Source: Sphingobium sp. CECT 9361 (GTDB lineage: Bacteria > Pseudomonadota > Alphaproteobacteria > Sphingomonadales > Sphingomonadaceae). Taken from it: a DNA stretch of 64,000 nucleotides. The notes under the pieces are model-generated. The model had not been told where the DNA came from. It saw nothing but the letters and a program-made list of their open reading frames with translations, and made no database searches. Position 1 is the stretch's first letter; each line of letters begins with the position of its first letter. Positions 53,401-61,091 of this stretch are shown piece by piece. A program made the position numbers and the translations under genes. Where the stretch lies: contig NZ_CAKKNC010000015.1 in the NCBI RefSeq assembly GCF_918741285.1, positions 53,646-117,645 on the forward strand, in the 5' to 3' direction.

Positions 53401-53916
53401 ATCAAGGGCGCCAAGTCGCCAGAACGGCTGCTGGATGAGGTCTCGCTGTTCCTCCACCAGGTCGTCGCCGAAATGCCGCCCGAACAGCGCCGGATGCTCG
53501 AAAAGGCCCGGCATCGCGATGCCGCGCTCGAGGGTCGGAGGGTGCTCATTGTCGAAGATGATGTGCGGAACGTTTATTCGCTTACCAGCGTTCTTGAACC
53601 GCGCGGCGTGATCGCCAAGATTGCGCGCAATGGCCAGGAGGCGCTTGATATTCTGGAGGCAAGCGACGATCAGGCCGATCAGTCGATCGACCTCGTGTTG
53701 ATGGACGTAATGATGCCTGTAATGGACGGGCTGACTGCCGTGCGCGAGATGCGGAGCGATCCCAAATGGGCTAAGCTGCCGGTCATCATGCTGACCGCCA
53801 AAGCCATGCCGGACGATCAGCAGAACTGCCTCGATGCGGGTGCCAACGATTATATGGCCAAGCCTATCGATGTCGACAAACTGCTCTCGCTGGTGCGGGT
53901 ATGGATGCCGCGCTAG
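50425..53916 (+). CDS. CHASE3-GAF hybrid sensor histidine kinase with three receiver domains
   Basis: The protein has 1163 residues from GTG 50425. It has membrane segment 1 (about 38-58), CHASE3 (about 62-195; DAETGQRGYLLTGRDTYLDP), membrane segment 2 (about 212-232), GAF (about 245-395), a long coiled coil (about 400-495, repeated EELE/LELQQVELEQ), HisKA with His503 (NMSHELRTPLNSLL), HATPase (DTGIGIT, GGTGLGLSI) and three receivers with Asp820 (VLDIGLP), Asp942 (VLDLALPDASG) and Asp1094 (LMDVMMPVMDG). It starts a four-gene overlapping operon with cheR, cheB and a receiver-kinase, typical of alphaproteobacterial general-stress or surface-response signalling modules. Confidence 0.94.
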   Translation: MHHRHSWLSRAAPRFARRNRVKKASVTSHAHGLASRWAVVGLVIGIAFFVISAALAYLNIANVRASEREIRRTHGVLTTLDDVLSAMLDAETGQRGYLLTGRDTYLDPYAEGIARADDELRKLNGLTRANPVQEETFVSLENRVMARMRIMSDVIKVRRVGGVEAAVAALNTDRGKNVMDDIREQIARMTREEQRIRETRLVAMAAASQAAIVSSVITSLTGIGLTIAIFILFMRNARSRERQQWLQGAQADLAKAMMGDKSISELAAAILGFMHERTGSPAGALFKGEGGSFRRANMLGVPSDADVPDKFALNEGLMGQVAVDGKIMVLDDVPPGYLTVGSSLGRSAPRHLVIAPAKADDVVNAVIELGFFEPVDPVVLELLDEASGAIGIALRSARFRERLQDALEETQHQASELQAQSEELRVSNEELEEQGTALRESQARLELQQVELEQTNSQLEEQAQTLETQRDGLERASATLQLKARELEQASQYKTDFLANMSHELRTPLNSLLILSKLLGDNPDGNLSPEQVRFAQTIQSSGNDLLNLINDILDLSKIEAGHIEIQPAAVPVDRLLNDLQKVFQPIADERRLTLSLELSDDCPRTFLTDRMRLEQILKNLMSNALKFTERGSVCLTVASAADNSVTLTVADTGIGITQEQQDSIFDAFQQADGSISRRYGGTGLGLSISRELARLLGGAITVESKVGVGSRFMLTIPATYDPFKVPVREQTRAAPQPALANPQPVKHRAAAKPRPSGIEDDRNVLDTGKRLLLVIEDDATFASIVCDLSHDLGFQCIVAGTAQEAIDIARDYKPSAIVLDIGLPDQSGLTVLDHLKHQNETRHIPIHVISGADQSQTALALGAIGYLEKPVQRERLAQVLAGLQQKLASSMRRVLIVEDNEVQRDAVSELLKSQDVETVGVGTVARCLELLQSESFDCMVLDLALPDASGFSLLEELSQDSDRAYPPVIIYTGRDLTVEEEQRLRRYSSSIIIKGAKSPERLLDEVSLFLHQVVAEMPPEQRRMLEKARHRDAALEGRRVLIVEDDVRNVYSLTSVLEPRGVIAKIARNGQEALDILEASDDQADQSIDLVLMDVMMPVMDGLTAVREMRSDPKWAKLPVIMLTAKAMPDDQQNCLDAGANDYMAKPIDVDKLLSLVRVWMPR

Positions 53917-54740
53917 TGACCAGCTCAATCGAGGACATCGAAATCCAGCTGTTGCTGGAAGCGCTGTACCAGCATTATCATTATGACTTCCGGCACTATG
54001 CCCGCGCCTCAATAAAGCGTCGGCTGGTGCAAGCGCGCGCGCAACTGGGATATGACAGCATCTCCGCAATCCAGGCGGAAGTGCTGCGTGACGCGACTTT
54101 GCTGCCAAGATTGCTCGATTTCCTGACGGTGCAGGTCAGCGAGATGTTTCGCGATCCATCCTATTTCCGGGCGCTGCGGGAGAAGGTCATCCCGCATCTG
54201 CGGACCTATCCTTCGCTCAAGGTGTGGGTGGCCGGGTGCAGCAATGGCGAGGAACTCTATTCGCTCGCCATCCTGTTCCATGAAGAGGGACTGGCCAAGA
54301 AAACCCTATTTTACGCCACCGACATCAACCCGACCGCGCTCAATGCCGCGCAAGCCGGCGTGTATCCGCTTGACCGAATCCGGCTGTTTACCGAAAATCA
54401 CCAGCAATCGGGCGGCCGCTCATCGCTGTCCGACTATTACACGGCCAACTATGGCCGTGCGGTATTCGACAAAACGCTGTGCAGCCAAGCGGTGTTTTCG
54501 GATCACAGCTTGGTCACCGATGCCGCGTTCGGCGAGATGCACCTCATCTCCTGCCGCAACGTGTTGATCTATTTCGACCGTGAGCTGCAGGACCGCGCGG
54601 TCGGGTTGTTCCGGGATTCGCTCGCGCGCAGAGGCTTTCTGGGCCTCGGCTCGAAGGAGAGCCTGCGTTTTTCCGCGCATGCCGATTCCTTTGGCGCGTT
54701 TGCGCGGGAAGAAAAGATCTATCAGCGGGCCGGTTCATGA
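53901..54740 (+). CDS. cheR: CheR-type protein-glutamate methyltransferase
   Basis: The protein is 279 aa. The N-terminal helical CheR domain (ALYQHYHYDFRHYARASIKR) precedes the SAM-binding domain (LKVWVAGCSNGEELYSLAIL, then FYATDINPTALNAAQAGVYP), with HLISCRNVLIYFDRELQDRA near the end. The usual STGEE motif appears as SNGEE. It starts 16 nt inside the kinase gene and overlaps cheB by 4 nt. Without chemoreceptor genes here, its methylation target is probably the neighbouring sensor or another non-flagellar partner. Confidence 0.92.
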   Translation: MDAALVTSSIEDIEIQLLLEALYQHYHYDFRHYARASIKRRLVQARAQLGYDSISAIQAEVLRDATLLPRLLDFLTVQVSEMFRDPSYFRALREKVIPHLRTYPSLKVWVAGCSNGEELYSLAILFHEEGLAKKTLFYATDINPTALNAAQAGVYPLDRIRLFTENHQQSGGRSSLSDYYTANYGRAVFDKTLCSQAVFSDHSLVTDAAFGEMHLISCRNVLIYFDRELQDRAVGLFRDSLARRGFLGLGSKESLRFSAHADSFGAFAREEKIYQRAGS

Positions 54741-55297
54741 CCAGAGCTATCGTCATCGGCGCGTCGGCAGGTGGAGTGCAGGCTCTGTCCTGGATTCTGA
54801 CGGCCTTGCCGCCGCATTTCGCGCACCCGATCCTGATTGTCCTTCATGTGCCGCAGCGCAATGACAACCCGCTCATCGAGTTGCTGCGGCTCCGATGTCT
54901 GCTCGAGGTTAAAGAGGCGGAGGACAAGGAAGCGCTTCAACAAGGCACGGTCTATTTCGCGCCTCCGGGCTACCATCTGCTGGTAGAGAAAAACATGGCG
55001 ATTGCCTTGACTTCCGATGAACCTGTCAACTACTCGCGCCCCGCGATCGATGTCCTGTTCGAAACAGCCGCAGACGCTTTGGGCCCTGAACTGACCGGCA
55101 TCGTCCTGACCGGTGCCAATCATGATGGCGCCGAGGGGCTGCGGGCGATCTGGGCGGCGGGTGGCACGGTGATCGTCCAGGACCCGGTGACCGCTGAAAT
55201 GCCAACCATGCCGCGAGCCGCGCTCGAGGCGTGCCCGGCGGCCCGATGCCTGAGCATCGACGAAATTGTTAAATATCTGCGGAAGGAGGCGGCGTGA
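54737..55297 (+). CDS. cheB: CheB-type methylesterase domain protein
   Basis: The protein is 186 aa, only the CheB catalytic domain without a receiver. It shows the Ser in IGASAGGVQALSW, the His in IVLHVPQRNDN and the Asp in LTGANHDGAEGLRA, the full triad. It removes methyl or amide groups from receptor glutamyl residues. Lacking its own receiver, control would come from the separate receiver-kinase protein encoded next. It overlaps cheR and the following gene by 4 nt each. Confidence 0.92.
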   Translation: MTRAIVIGASAGGVQALSWILTALPPHFAHPILIVLHVPQRNDNPLIELLRLRCLLEVKEAEDKEALQQGTVYFAPPGYHLLVEKNMAIALTSDEPVNYSRPAIDVLFETAADALGPELTGIVLTGANHDGAEGLRAIWAAGGTVIVQDPVTAEMPTMPRAALEACPAARCLSIDEIVKYLRKEAA

Positions 55298-56436
55298 TGA
55301 CCTTGGCAAACGAACCGGTCCGCATTCTGCTGGTCGATGACCTGGAGGAGAACCTCATCGCCCTGAACGCGCTGCTGCGTCGCGAGGGGCTGAGCTGCGA
55401 CACCGCCCGCAGTGGCGAGGAGGCGCTCGAGCTGCTGCTGGTCAAGGACTATGCGCTGGCGTTTCTCGATGTCCATATGCCCGGCATGGATGGCTTCGAG
55501 CTGGCCGAGTTCATGCGCAACAGCGAACGGTCTCGGCACATTCCGATCATCTTCGTCACAGCTGGTGCGGGCGACGGGACTCGGCGGTTCAAGGGCTATG
55601 AGGCCGGTGCGGTCGATTTCATCCAGAAGCCGATCGAGCCCGATATCCTGCGATCGAAAGCGCGTGTGTTTCTTGAGCTCTACAGCCAGCGCCGACAACT
55701 GGCGGCACAGCGCGATGAACTTGCCGCGTTGAGCGCGTCGCTGAAGCAAGCCGATATTCAGAAGAACCGCTTCCTGGCGGTTCTGGGGCACGAGCTGCGC
55801 AACCCGATCGCAGCGCTGAATGCCGGGCTGATCATGCTCGAGCGGAAAAAGGGACAGCCTGTCGAAGGCGACATTCGTATTTCGATGAACCGCTGTCTGA
55901 TGCACATGACACGGTTGGTGGAGGATCTGCTCGACATCGCGCGGATCGAGCAAGGCAAGATTTCTCTGCAGTGCGAGCGAGTGGACCTGAACGATGTGCT
56001 GGCGTTTGCCGTCGAAACATCGCGTCCAGCGATCGACGAGGCAGGGCATACGCTGCAAATCGATCTTCCGCCAGGTCCGGTGCTGCTTAACGCCGATCAC
56101 GCCCGCCTGGCGCAGATTATTGGCAACCTGATCAGCAATGCTGCCAAATACACTCCTGCAGCGGGCGAAATCCGGTTGACCGCGCGGGTTGAAGACCAGA
56201 CTGCCTGGATTGAGGTTGCCGACAACGGTATCGGCATTGCGCCTGATCAGCAAAGCCGGATATTCGGGATTTTTGAGCAAGCCGATGTCAAGGGCAAGGT
56301 CAAGCAGGACGGCCTCGGGATCGGGCTGGCGCTGGTGAAGCAGCTGGTTGAGCTGCATGGCGGAACCATCCGCCTGAAACACAGCATGTTCGGAGAAGGC
56401 AGTACGTTCGAGGTGCGCCTTCCTACGGTCGAATGA
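55294..56436 (+). CDS. receiver-histidine kinase (REC-HisKA-HATPase)
   Basis: The protein is 380 aa (GTG 55294; ATG 55297 is next). The receiver spans about 5-125: LLVDDLEENLIAL, Asp in LAFLDVHMPGMDGFE and Lys in DFIQKPIEPD. A coiled linker leads to HisKA (FLAVLGHELRNPIAALNAGL) and HATPase (LISNAAKYTPAAG, DNGIGIAPDQ, GLGIGLALVKQL). It has no membrane segment, so it is a soluble kinase commanded through its receiver. As last gene of the CheR/CheB operon it probably receives phosphate from the large hybrid kinase. Confidence 0.92.
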   Translation: MMTLANEPVRILLVDDLEENLIALNALLRREGLSCDTARSGEEALELLLVKDYALAFLDVHMPGMDGFELAEFMRNSERSRHIPIIFVTAGAGDGTRRFKGYEAGAVDFIQKPIEPDILRSKARVFLELYSQRRQLAAQRDELAALSASLKQADIQKNRFLAVLGHELRNPIAALNAGLIMLERKKGQPVEGDIRISMNRCLMHMTRLVEDLLDIARIEQGKISLQCERVDLNDVLAFAVETSRPAIDEAGHTLQIDLPPGPVLLNADHARLAQIIGNLISNAAKYTPAAGEIRLTARVEDQTAWIEVADNGIGIAPDQQSRIFGIFEQADVKGKVKQDGLGIGLALVKQLVELHGGTIRLKHSMFGEGSTFEVRLPTVE

Positions 56437-56454
56437 CGCCCGGCTCGTCTGGTG

Positions 56455-56588
56455 CTACGCGCCTACAGGCGAGCCCGAGTTTGATTTTTTTGTGGGATTG
56501 CGATCGGGGTCGCAGCGCGGACGGTCCGCAACGCCTGTTTAAGTCCTTCCTCGAACGTGGGGTGATAGAAGGGCATTTCGAACACCAC
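56455..56588 (-). pseudogene. C-terminal remnant of a pyridine nucleotide-disulfide oxidoreductase
   Basis: On the minus strand the frame gives VVFEMPFYHPTFEEGLKQAL, then RTVRAAT and a short tail before TAG. The MPFYHPTxEEGLxxAL pattern is the end of the dimerisation domain of dihydrolipoamide-dehydrogenase/mercuric-reductase-type enzymes. Upstream the frame joins directly to transposase sequence at about 56588, so all but the tail has been lost. Confidence 0.55.
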
Positions 56589-57140
56589 GCTGGCGATTGG
56601 CATCAGCGGCTATGAGGCTGGCATCGACGGCGAAGCCTTCACCGCCGACCAATCCCTCCAATATGCAGCGCTTTACCGTCGTCTCAAACAGCGTGCGCAG
56701 CAAATCACTGTCGCGGAACCGGCCATGGCGGTTCTTGGAAAAGGTCGAATGATCGGGCACATCGCCTTCCAGTCCTAATCTGCAAAACCAGCGATAGGCG
56801 AGGTTGAGATGCACCTCATTGCACAGCCTGCGTTCCGAACGGATGCCCATGCAGTAGCCAATAAGCAGCATCCGGATCATCAGTTCCGGATCAATCGATG
56901 GCCGGCCGGTCTTGCTGTAGTAGGGCCGCAAATGCTCGCGGATTCCAGACAGATCGACGAACCTGTCAATCGATCGCAGCAGATGGCCTGCCGGCACATG
57001 CCGTTCCACGTTGAAGCTGTAAAACAGCGCTTCCTGTGCCACCGTCCGCTCGCCCATCATCGGCCTGTCTCCGTCCTGCACGAGCAGTGAATCAGACCTC
57101 GCAAACTACTTCAAGCCAGAGTTTTTCAACACTATCGACC
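56589..57140 (-). mobile_element. truncated IS1182-type insertion sequence
   Basis: From ATG 57060 the minus strand encodes the N-terminal 155 or so residues of an IS1182-type transposase: AQEALFYSFNVERHVPAGHL, then YYSKTGRPSIDPELMIRMLL, WFCRLGLEGDVPDHSTFSKN and AVDASLIAADANRQRGV. A full protein is roughly three times as long. It ends abruptly at about 56588, where oxidoreductase sequence begins. The outer end is probably near 57120-57140, where GAGTTTTTCAACA could belong to the terminal repeat. The element cannot move on its own. Confidence 0.75.
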
Positions 57141-57326
57141 AGACCCAGCCGTTCAGAGCAGTAGAGTTGAACGTCAATCCTAGCAAAAGCGGTCGCAGTT
57201 CGATCCGTTAATTGATTTGTTTCCCACTCCGTTCACGTGTAACCTGACGGAGACCTTAAGGAACGATCGAATTCTCGCCGCGCAAGAGTTGCCAAGTTCT
57301 TGATTGAGAAAAGGGGAGAGGGTGAA

Positions 57327-58655
57327 ATGGCTATAATTCTCGGCACCGCAGGCCCTGACAACCTACTGGGAACCGCCGACGCCGACGTGATCGAAGGTCT
57401 CGGCGGCAACGACGAAATCACCGGACGGGACGGCCGCGACGAGCTTTACGGCGGCGACGGCAACGATATCGTCAACGGGTATAGTGGAAGCTTCTTTCAC
57501 GAGACGGACGCCATTCTCTCGGGCGGCGACGGAGACGACATTCTGCAGTTCACAGATGGAAACACAGTCATCGGGACAGAGGTTCCTATAACACTGATTG
57601 ACGGAGGCTCCGGCGTAGACACTGCCGTAATAAGCTCGAGTTTCGATTCGATAATCAATCTTTCTGATCCCTCCATTCCGCAGACATTCTATGCATACGT
57701 AAACACGCCGCGGGAGCCGTTTTATGGCGTTACTTTGGTCAACATCGAGCGACTGGTGTATCGTGGCAACAGCTCAAGTTTCGGCGACGATATAACCGGC
57801 GGTGCGTTGGATGACGAGATTTCTGGCGGGCGGGCCGACGACATTCTACAAGGTGGCGGCGGTGACGACATTTTACGTGGGGATGATGGCCGCGACACCC
57901 TGCTTGGCGGAGATGGTAACGATTATCTATCCCTCGGCCTGGGAGACATCTTGGTAGATGGGGGCGACGGGATCGACTCCATCCACTTCTCTGGCTACTA
58001 TCCGGCGTCAGAGACCATGATCTTCTCGCTGGCCGATCCGACCGTCGAACAGACCCTGCTTGGTGCGACCGTTCGCAACGTTGAGTCCATCTCCGCCTAC
58101 AGCTACGGCACCCGCGGTGATGATGTCGTGACCGGGGGCGCCTTTGCCGATGTCTTCAGCGGCTGGAGTGGCAACGACATCATCCGCGGCGGCGGCGGCA
58201 ATGATGAACTGGACGGGGACATTGCGGGATTTGGTGCCGCTGGCAACGATGAGGTTCACGGTGACGCCGGTTCGGACAGGATTACCGGTGGGGGCGGCGA
58301 CGACATCCTTTACGGCGGAAGCGACGGGGATCGCCTGAACGGCGACGGCGGGAACGACAGGCTTGTCGGCGGCCAGGGAGCGGACCAGCTCTTCGGCGGC
58401 AGCGGCGCGGATGTGTTCGTGTTCGCCCCTGGCGATGTCAGCCTGGCCTACGGGATGCGGGACCAGATCTACGACTTCGAGGTAGGAATCGACCAGCTAG
58501 ACCTCTCCGCCTTCACCGGTGCCACAGTCACGCTGGTCGCGGGCGCTTACACCCGCGTGAAGATCGACTTCGATGGCGACCTCAAGACAGACGCCCTCAT
58601 CCAAGTGGAAACGGTCGATGGCGCGGCACTGACGATGGGTGACCTACTGCTGTAG
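57327..58655 (+). CDS. RTX-type calcium-binding secreted protein
   Basis: The protein is 442 aa from ATG 57327. It begins directly with glycine-aspartate nonapeptide repeats (GTAGPDNLLGTADADVIEGL, then GGNDEITGRDGRDELYGGDG) that recur near residues 165-210 and 280-385, forming calcium-binding beta-rolls. The C-terminus (DQIYDFEVGIDQLDLSAFTG) is the usual type I secretion end. No signal peptide, catalytic domain or secretion-system genes are present nearby. Between repeat blocks lie two similar segments (NLSDPSIPQTFYAYVNT and SLADPTVEQTLLGATVRNVE), which are an internal duplication. Confidence 0.87.
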   Translation: MAIILGTAGPDNLLGTADADVIEGLGGNDEITGRDGRDELYGGDGNDIVNGYSGSFFHETDAILSGGDGDDILQFTDGNTVIGTEVPITLIDGGSGVDTAVISSSFDSIINLSDPSIPQTFYAYVNTPREPFYGVTLVNIERLVYRGNSSSFGDDITGGALDDEISGGRADDILQGGGGDDILRGDDGRDTLLGGDGNDYLSLGLGDILVDGGDGIDSIHFSGYYPASETMIFSLADPTVEQTLLGATVRNVESISAYSYGTRGDDVVTGGAFADVFSGWSGNDIIRGGGGNDELDGDIAGFGAAGNDEVHGDAGSDRITGGGGDDILYGGSDGDRLNGDGGNDRLVGGQGADQLFGGSGADVFVFAPGDVSLAYGMRDQIYDFEVGIDQLDLSAFTGATVTLVAGAYTRVKIDFDGDLKTDALIQVETVDGAALTMGDLLL

Positions 58656-58793
58656 CAGAGCGTCACCCAGGCCTAGCCGCCTCGTTACGGCGAACGGCCA
58701 GGAGGTAGGGTCGTCCACCGGTGCGTCCTCGGTGGCAAGGCGCGAACGGCGCCAGCCCCTCGATCCACGTCGGCGGCAGCTAGAGGAGCGAGC
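58656..58793. other. short spacer, nothing recognised
   Basis: The stretch after the RTX gene contains no family-like frame. It leads into the series of decayed genes that fills 58.8-59.5 kb. Confidence 0.4.
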
Positions 58794-58890
58794 ATGTTCA
58801 ACTCCTACCGCATGACCAGCGGACATGCCGAGTTTGCACGCGTGTTTCGCGAGCTATGCGGGAAAATAGGTGACAATGGAGGATTGAAGG
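58794..58890 (+). pseudogene. possible SRAP-family N-terminal fragment
   Basis: After AGAGGAGCG at 58782-58790, ATG 58794 opens a peptide MFNSYRMTSGHAEFARVFRE. This resembles the start of SRAP (YedK/HMCES) proteins, MCNxYRMT...., but residue 2 is Phe (TTC) instead of the catalytic Cys (TGC), and similarity ends after about 30 residues. It is a short match, so the call is tentative. Confidence 0.33.
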
Positions 58891-59003
58891 CGGCGTATCG
58901 AGGCGGGTGTCGAGCCAGCCAGAACCTGTCGAGGAGAGCGATATCGCCTTCGAATTCGATGGAATTCGACGGCGGACTGCGGCGCCCCGAAAGACTGGCA
59001 GGT

Positions 59004-59450
59004 TCAGTTGACTCCCGCTGCCGCCATGGCGGCTCGAACAGCCGGACGCGACTTTAGGCGTTCGCGAAGTGCGGGCAGGGGAACCGGTAGATCGAGCGCA
59101 AAGCGGTCCGCCCAGACCAACATCACAAAGAGGTAGAAGTCGGCAACGCTGGGGCTTGGCGCCGAAGAGATAGTCGCCCTGCAGGTCATCAGAAAGCGGC
59201 TGCAGCAGTCGCAGCACCGTTTCGCTCGCCTTCGCATTTCGGCGGCACTGCTAGGGTGCCACATCAGCTTATAGGCCGGTGGATTTCTGTGGTGATGCAG
59301 GTCAGCGCTTCGAGCACGTGCGTTCACCCCAGCGTGCCGCCAACCTGCAGCGCCGGTGTCTCACCGGCGATCCACCGGGGTACCGCGACGTTTTCGGCAA
59401 TCATCGTGCCATCGTCGAGGATGAAGGCCTTTTACGACGGCTCTTGACCT
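59004..59450 (-). pseudogene. decayed glutathione S-transferase gene
   Basis: The minus strand translates, in pieces, to a GST. The part near 59330-59445 reads FILDDGTMIAENVAVPRWIA and LEALTCITTEIHRP, interrupted by a stop after GGTLG. The part at 59004-59200 reads PSVADFYLFVMLVWADRFAL, then LRERLKSRPAVRAAMAAAG before the stop. Frames change between them and the N-terminal strand is degenerate. Order and spacing match a bacterial GstA-type protein of about 200 residues. Confidence 0.65.
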
Positions 59451-59562
59451 TCCGCCCGATATGTATCCAATGCCATCCTATCGCCACGTTCGGCCTCATC
59501 ACCATTACCCCGGGGCCGTCTACATGAGGCTAGTCCACTAAATGCCAGCAACCCTGCCAGCC

Positions 59563-60381
59563 ATGTCTAATCAGGATTATGCGCTTGGACTGGCCCGCGC
59601 GCTCGGTGGGGCGATTATCTTCGGCCTTCCTCTGCTCATGACCATGGAAATGTGGTCACTGGGTCTCGACATCCATCCCGCCCGGCTGCTGCTTTTCGTC
59701 TGCCTGAACTTCGGCGTCCTTGTCGTTCTCTCGCGCTTTGGCGGCTTCGAGCCCACCGATTCCTTCAGTGAAGACTTGCTGGACGCCCTTGGTGCTTATG
59801 CGGTGGGCATAGCGGGATCCACGCTGATCTTGAGCCTCTTTGGTTTGCTATACACGTCGATGCCGATCGGCGAATTTGCACGTATGATCGCGATACAGTC
59901 CATTCCTACGAGCTTTGGCGCGATGTTGGCACGCAAGCAGTTGGGTGAGGGCGAAAGGGAAAAGTCGCAGGACCAGAAGCGGAGGTCAGGCGAATATGCA
60001 GGCGAGCTGTTTCTTATGCTCGCCGGGGCGCTGTTCCTCGCGTTCAACGTCGCACCCACAGAAGAGGTCATTCTGATCGGTTTAAAGATGACGCCTTGGC
60101 ACAGTTTGGCGCTTATCGCTGTGTCTCTCTTTGCACTGCATGTACTGGTGTTCGCGGTAGGTCTTCCGGGTCAAGAGCGCGCGCCCGAGGGCTATGGCGG
60201 GATAAGGCTGTTCCTAGCCTATACCATTCCCGGATATGCCATCGCTGCCCTGGTCGGCCTCTACATACTTTGGACCTTCGGCCGCGTAGATGGCCAGGCG
60301 GTTCACGCCATTGCCGGCAGTATGGTTGTACTCGGGTTTCCCGCATCCATCGGTGCAGCGATCGCCCGCCTTGTCGTGTGA
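59563..60381 (+). CDS. TIGR02587-type integral membrane protein
   Basis: The protein is 272 aa from ATG 59563 (59542 is an alternative). About seven membrane spans are visible. The start NQDYALGLARALGGAIIFGL, then PLLMTMEMWSLG, matches the TIGR02587 family of predicted inner-membrane proteins of unknown function. A charged cytoplasmic loop (GEGEREKSQDQKRRSGEYAG) sits between spans 4 and 5, followed by FNVAPTEEVILIG. The next gene is its usual partner (TIGR02588), 9 bp downstream. Confidence 0.85.
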   Translation: MSNQDYALGLARALGGAIIFGLPLLMTMEMWSLGLDIHPARLLLFVCLNFGVLVVLSRFGGFEPTDSFSEDLLDALGAYAVGIAGSTLILSLFGLLYTSMPIGEFARMIAIQSIPTSFGAMLARKQLGEGEREKSQDQKRRSGEYAGELFLMLAGALFLAFNVAPTEEVILIGLKMTPWHSLALIAVSLFALHVLVFAVGLPGQERAPEGYGGIRLFLAYTIPGYAIAALVGLYILWTFGRVDGQAVHAIAGSMVVLGFPASIGAAIARLVV

Positions 60382-60390
60382 CGTAGCTCC

Positions 60391-60792
60391 GTGAAAATTT
60401 ACTCTTCCACTGTTGCTCGGACCCCCATCCTCGAATGGATCGCTGCCGCCACGGGGTTGCTACTTTTGCTGTTCCTGCTGGTAGCGATAGGCCTGGACGT
60501 AGTGCAGGGTGGATCGCGTGTTCCCCCCGACATTCACATCGATGTTCATACAAGCGTGAAGGCGGGGGAAAGATATCTGGTGACCTTCGATGCCCGCAAT
60601 AGGGGCGGGGCCTCTGCTGCTGCGCTTGAGATCGAGGGACAACTCACCGACCAGGGCCGAGTGATTGAGACGAGCAGCAGCACGATTGATTATGTTTCAG
60701 GCCATGGCACCGCACAAGGCGGCCTGTATTTCGAGCATGATCCCAGTAGCCTTGCTTTGAGGGTGCGGCCGATGGGCTATCAGGCTCCATGA
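60391..60792 (+). CDS. TIGR02588-type membrane-anchored protein
   Basis: The protein is 133 aa from GTG 60391. One N-terminal membrane span (LEWIAAATGLLLLLFLLVAI) is followed by a beta-sandwich domain outside the membrane (YLVTFDARNRGGASAAALEI, then GRVIETSSSTIDYVSGHGTA). It matches the TIGR02588 family, which is found next to TIGR02587 in proteobacteria. The function of the pair is unknown. Confidence 0.83.
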   Translation: MKIYSSTVARTPILEWIAAATGLLLLLFLLVAIGLDVVQGGSRVPPDIHIDVHTSVKAGERYLVTFDARNRGGASAAALEIEGQLTDQGRVIETSSSTIDYVSGHGTAQGGLYFEHDPSSLALRVRPMGYQAP

Positions 60793-61091
60793 TGCCAGGC
60801 CGTAGGGGAGTTCCCTTGCCTGTGATTTGATCACGGCACAGATGCCGGACCCGTCTCCAATTAAGCTATTCAAGACGCTGCTCGCAGTGTCATTGATGCT
60901 TCACCACGCGTAGCCATGCTCTCTGATCGATACGCCGGATGCCAACGGACGACCTGGTTCGCGGCAGATAGTGGCGTAGGCAAAGCGAAGCGCTGGATCG
61001 CAGCCGATGACGGGTCAGCAGACTATATCGGCCGCGTTTCCCGTTCAGTTTCGCGCTGAACCAGACAGAATGTTGCCCGTCTTTGCTATTT
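60793..61091. other. gene-free stretch
   Basis: About 300 bp between the TIGR02588 gene and the GFA pseudogene. No family-like translation, RNA gene or repeat is recognised. Confidence 0.45.

Noticed and set aside
55120..56382. 420-codon minus-strand frame within cheB and the receiver-kinase gene
   Set aside because: Antisense shadow with no ribosome site and no recognisable domain.
57120..57326. Possible complete IS terminal repeats around the IS1182-type fragment
   Set aside because: Only one end is plausible by eye; the other end is lost at the oxidoreductase junction, so no repeat pair can be defined.
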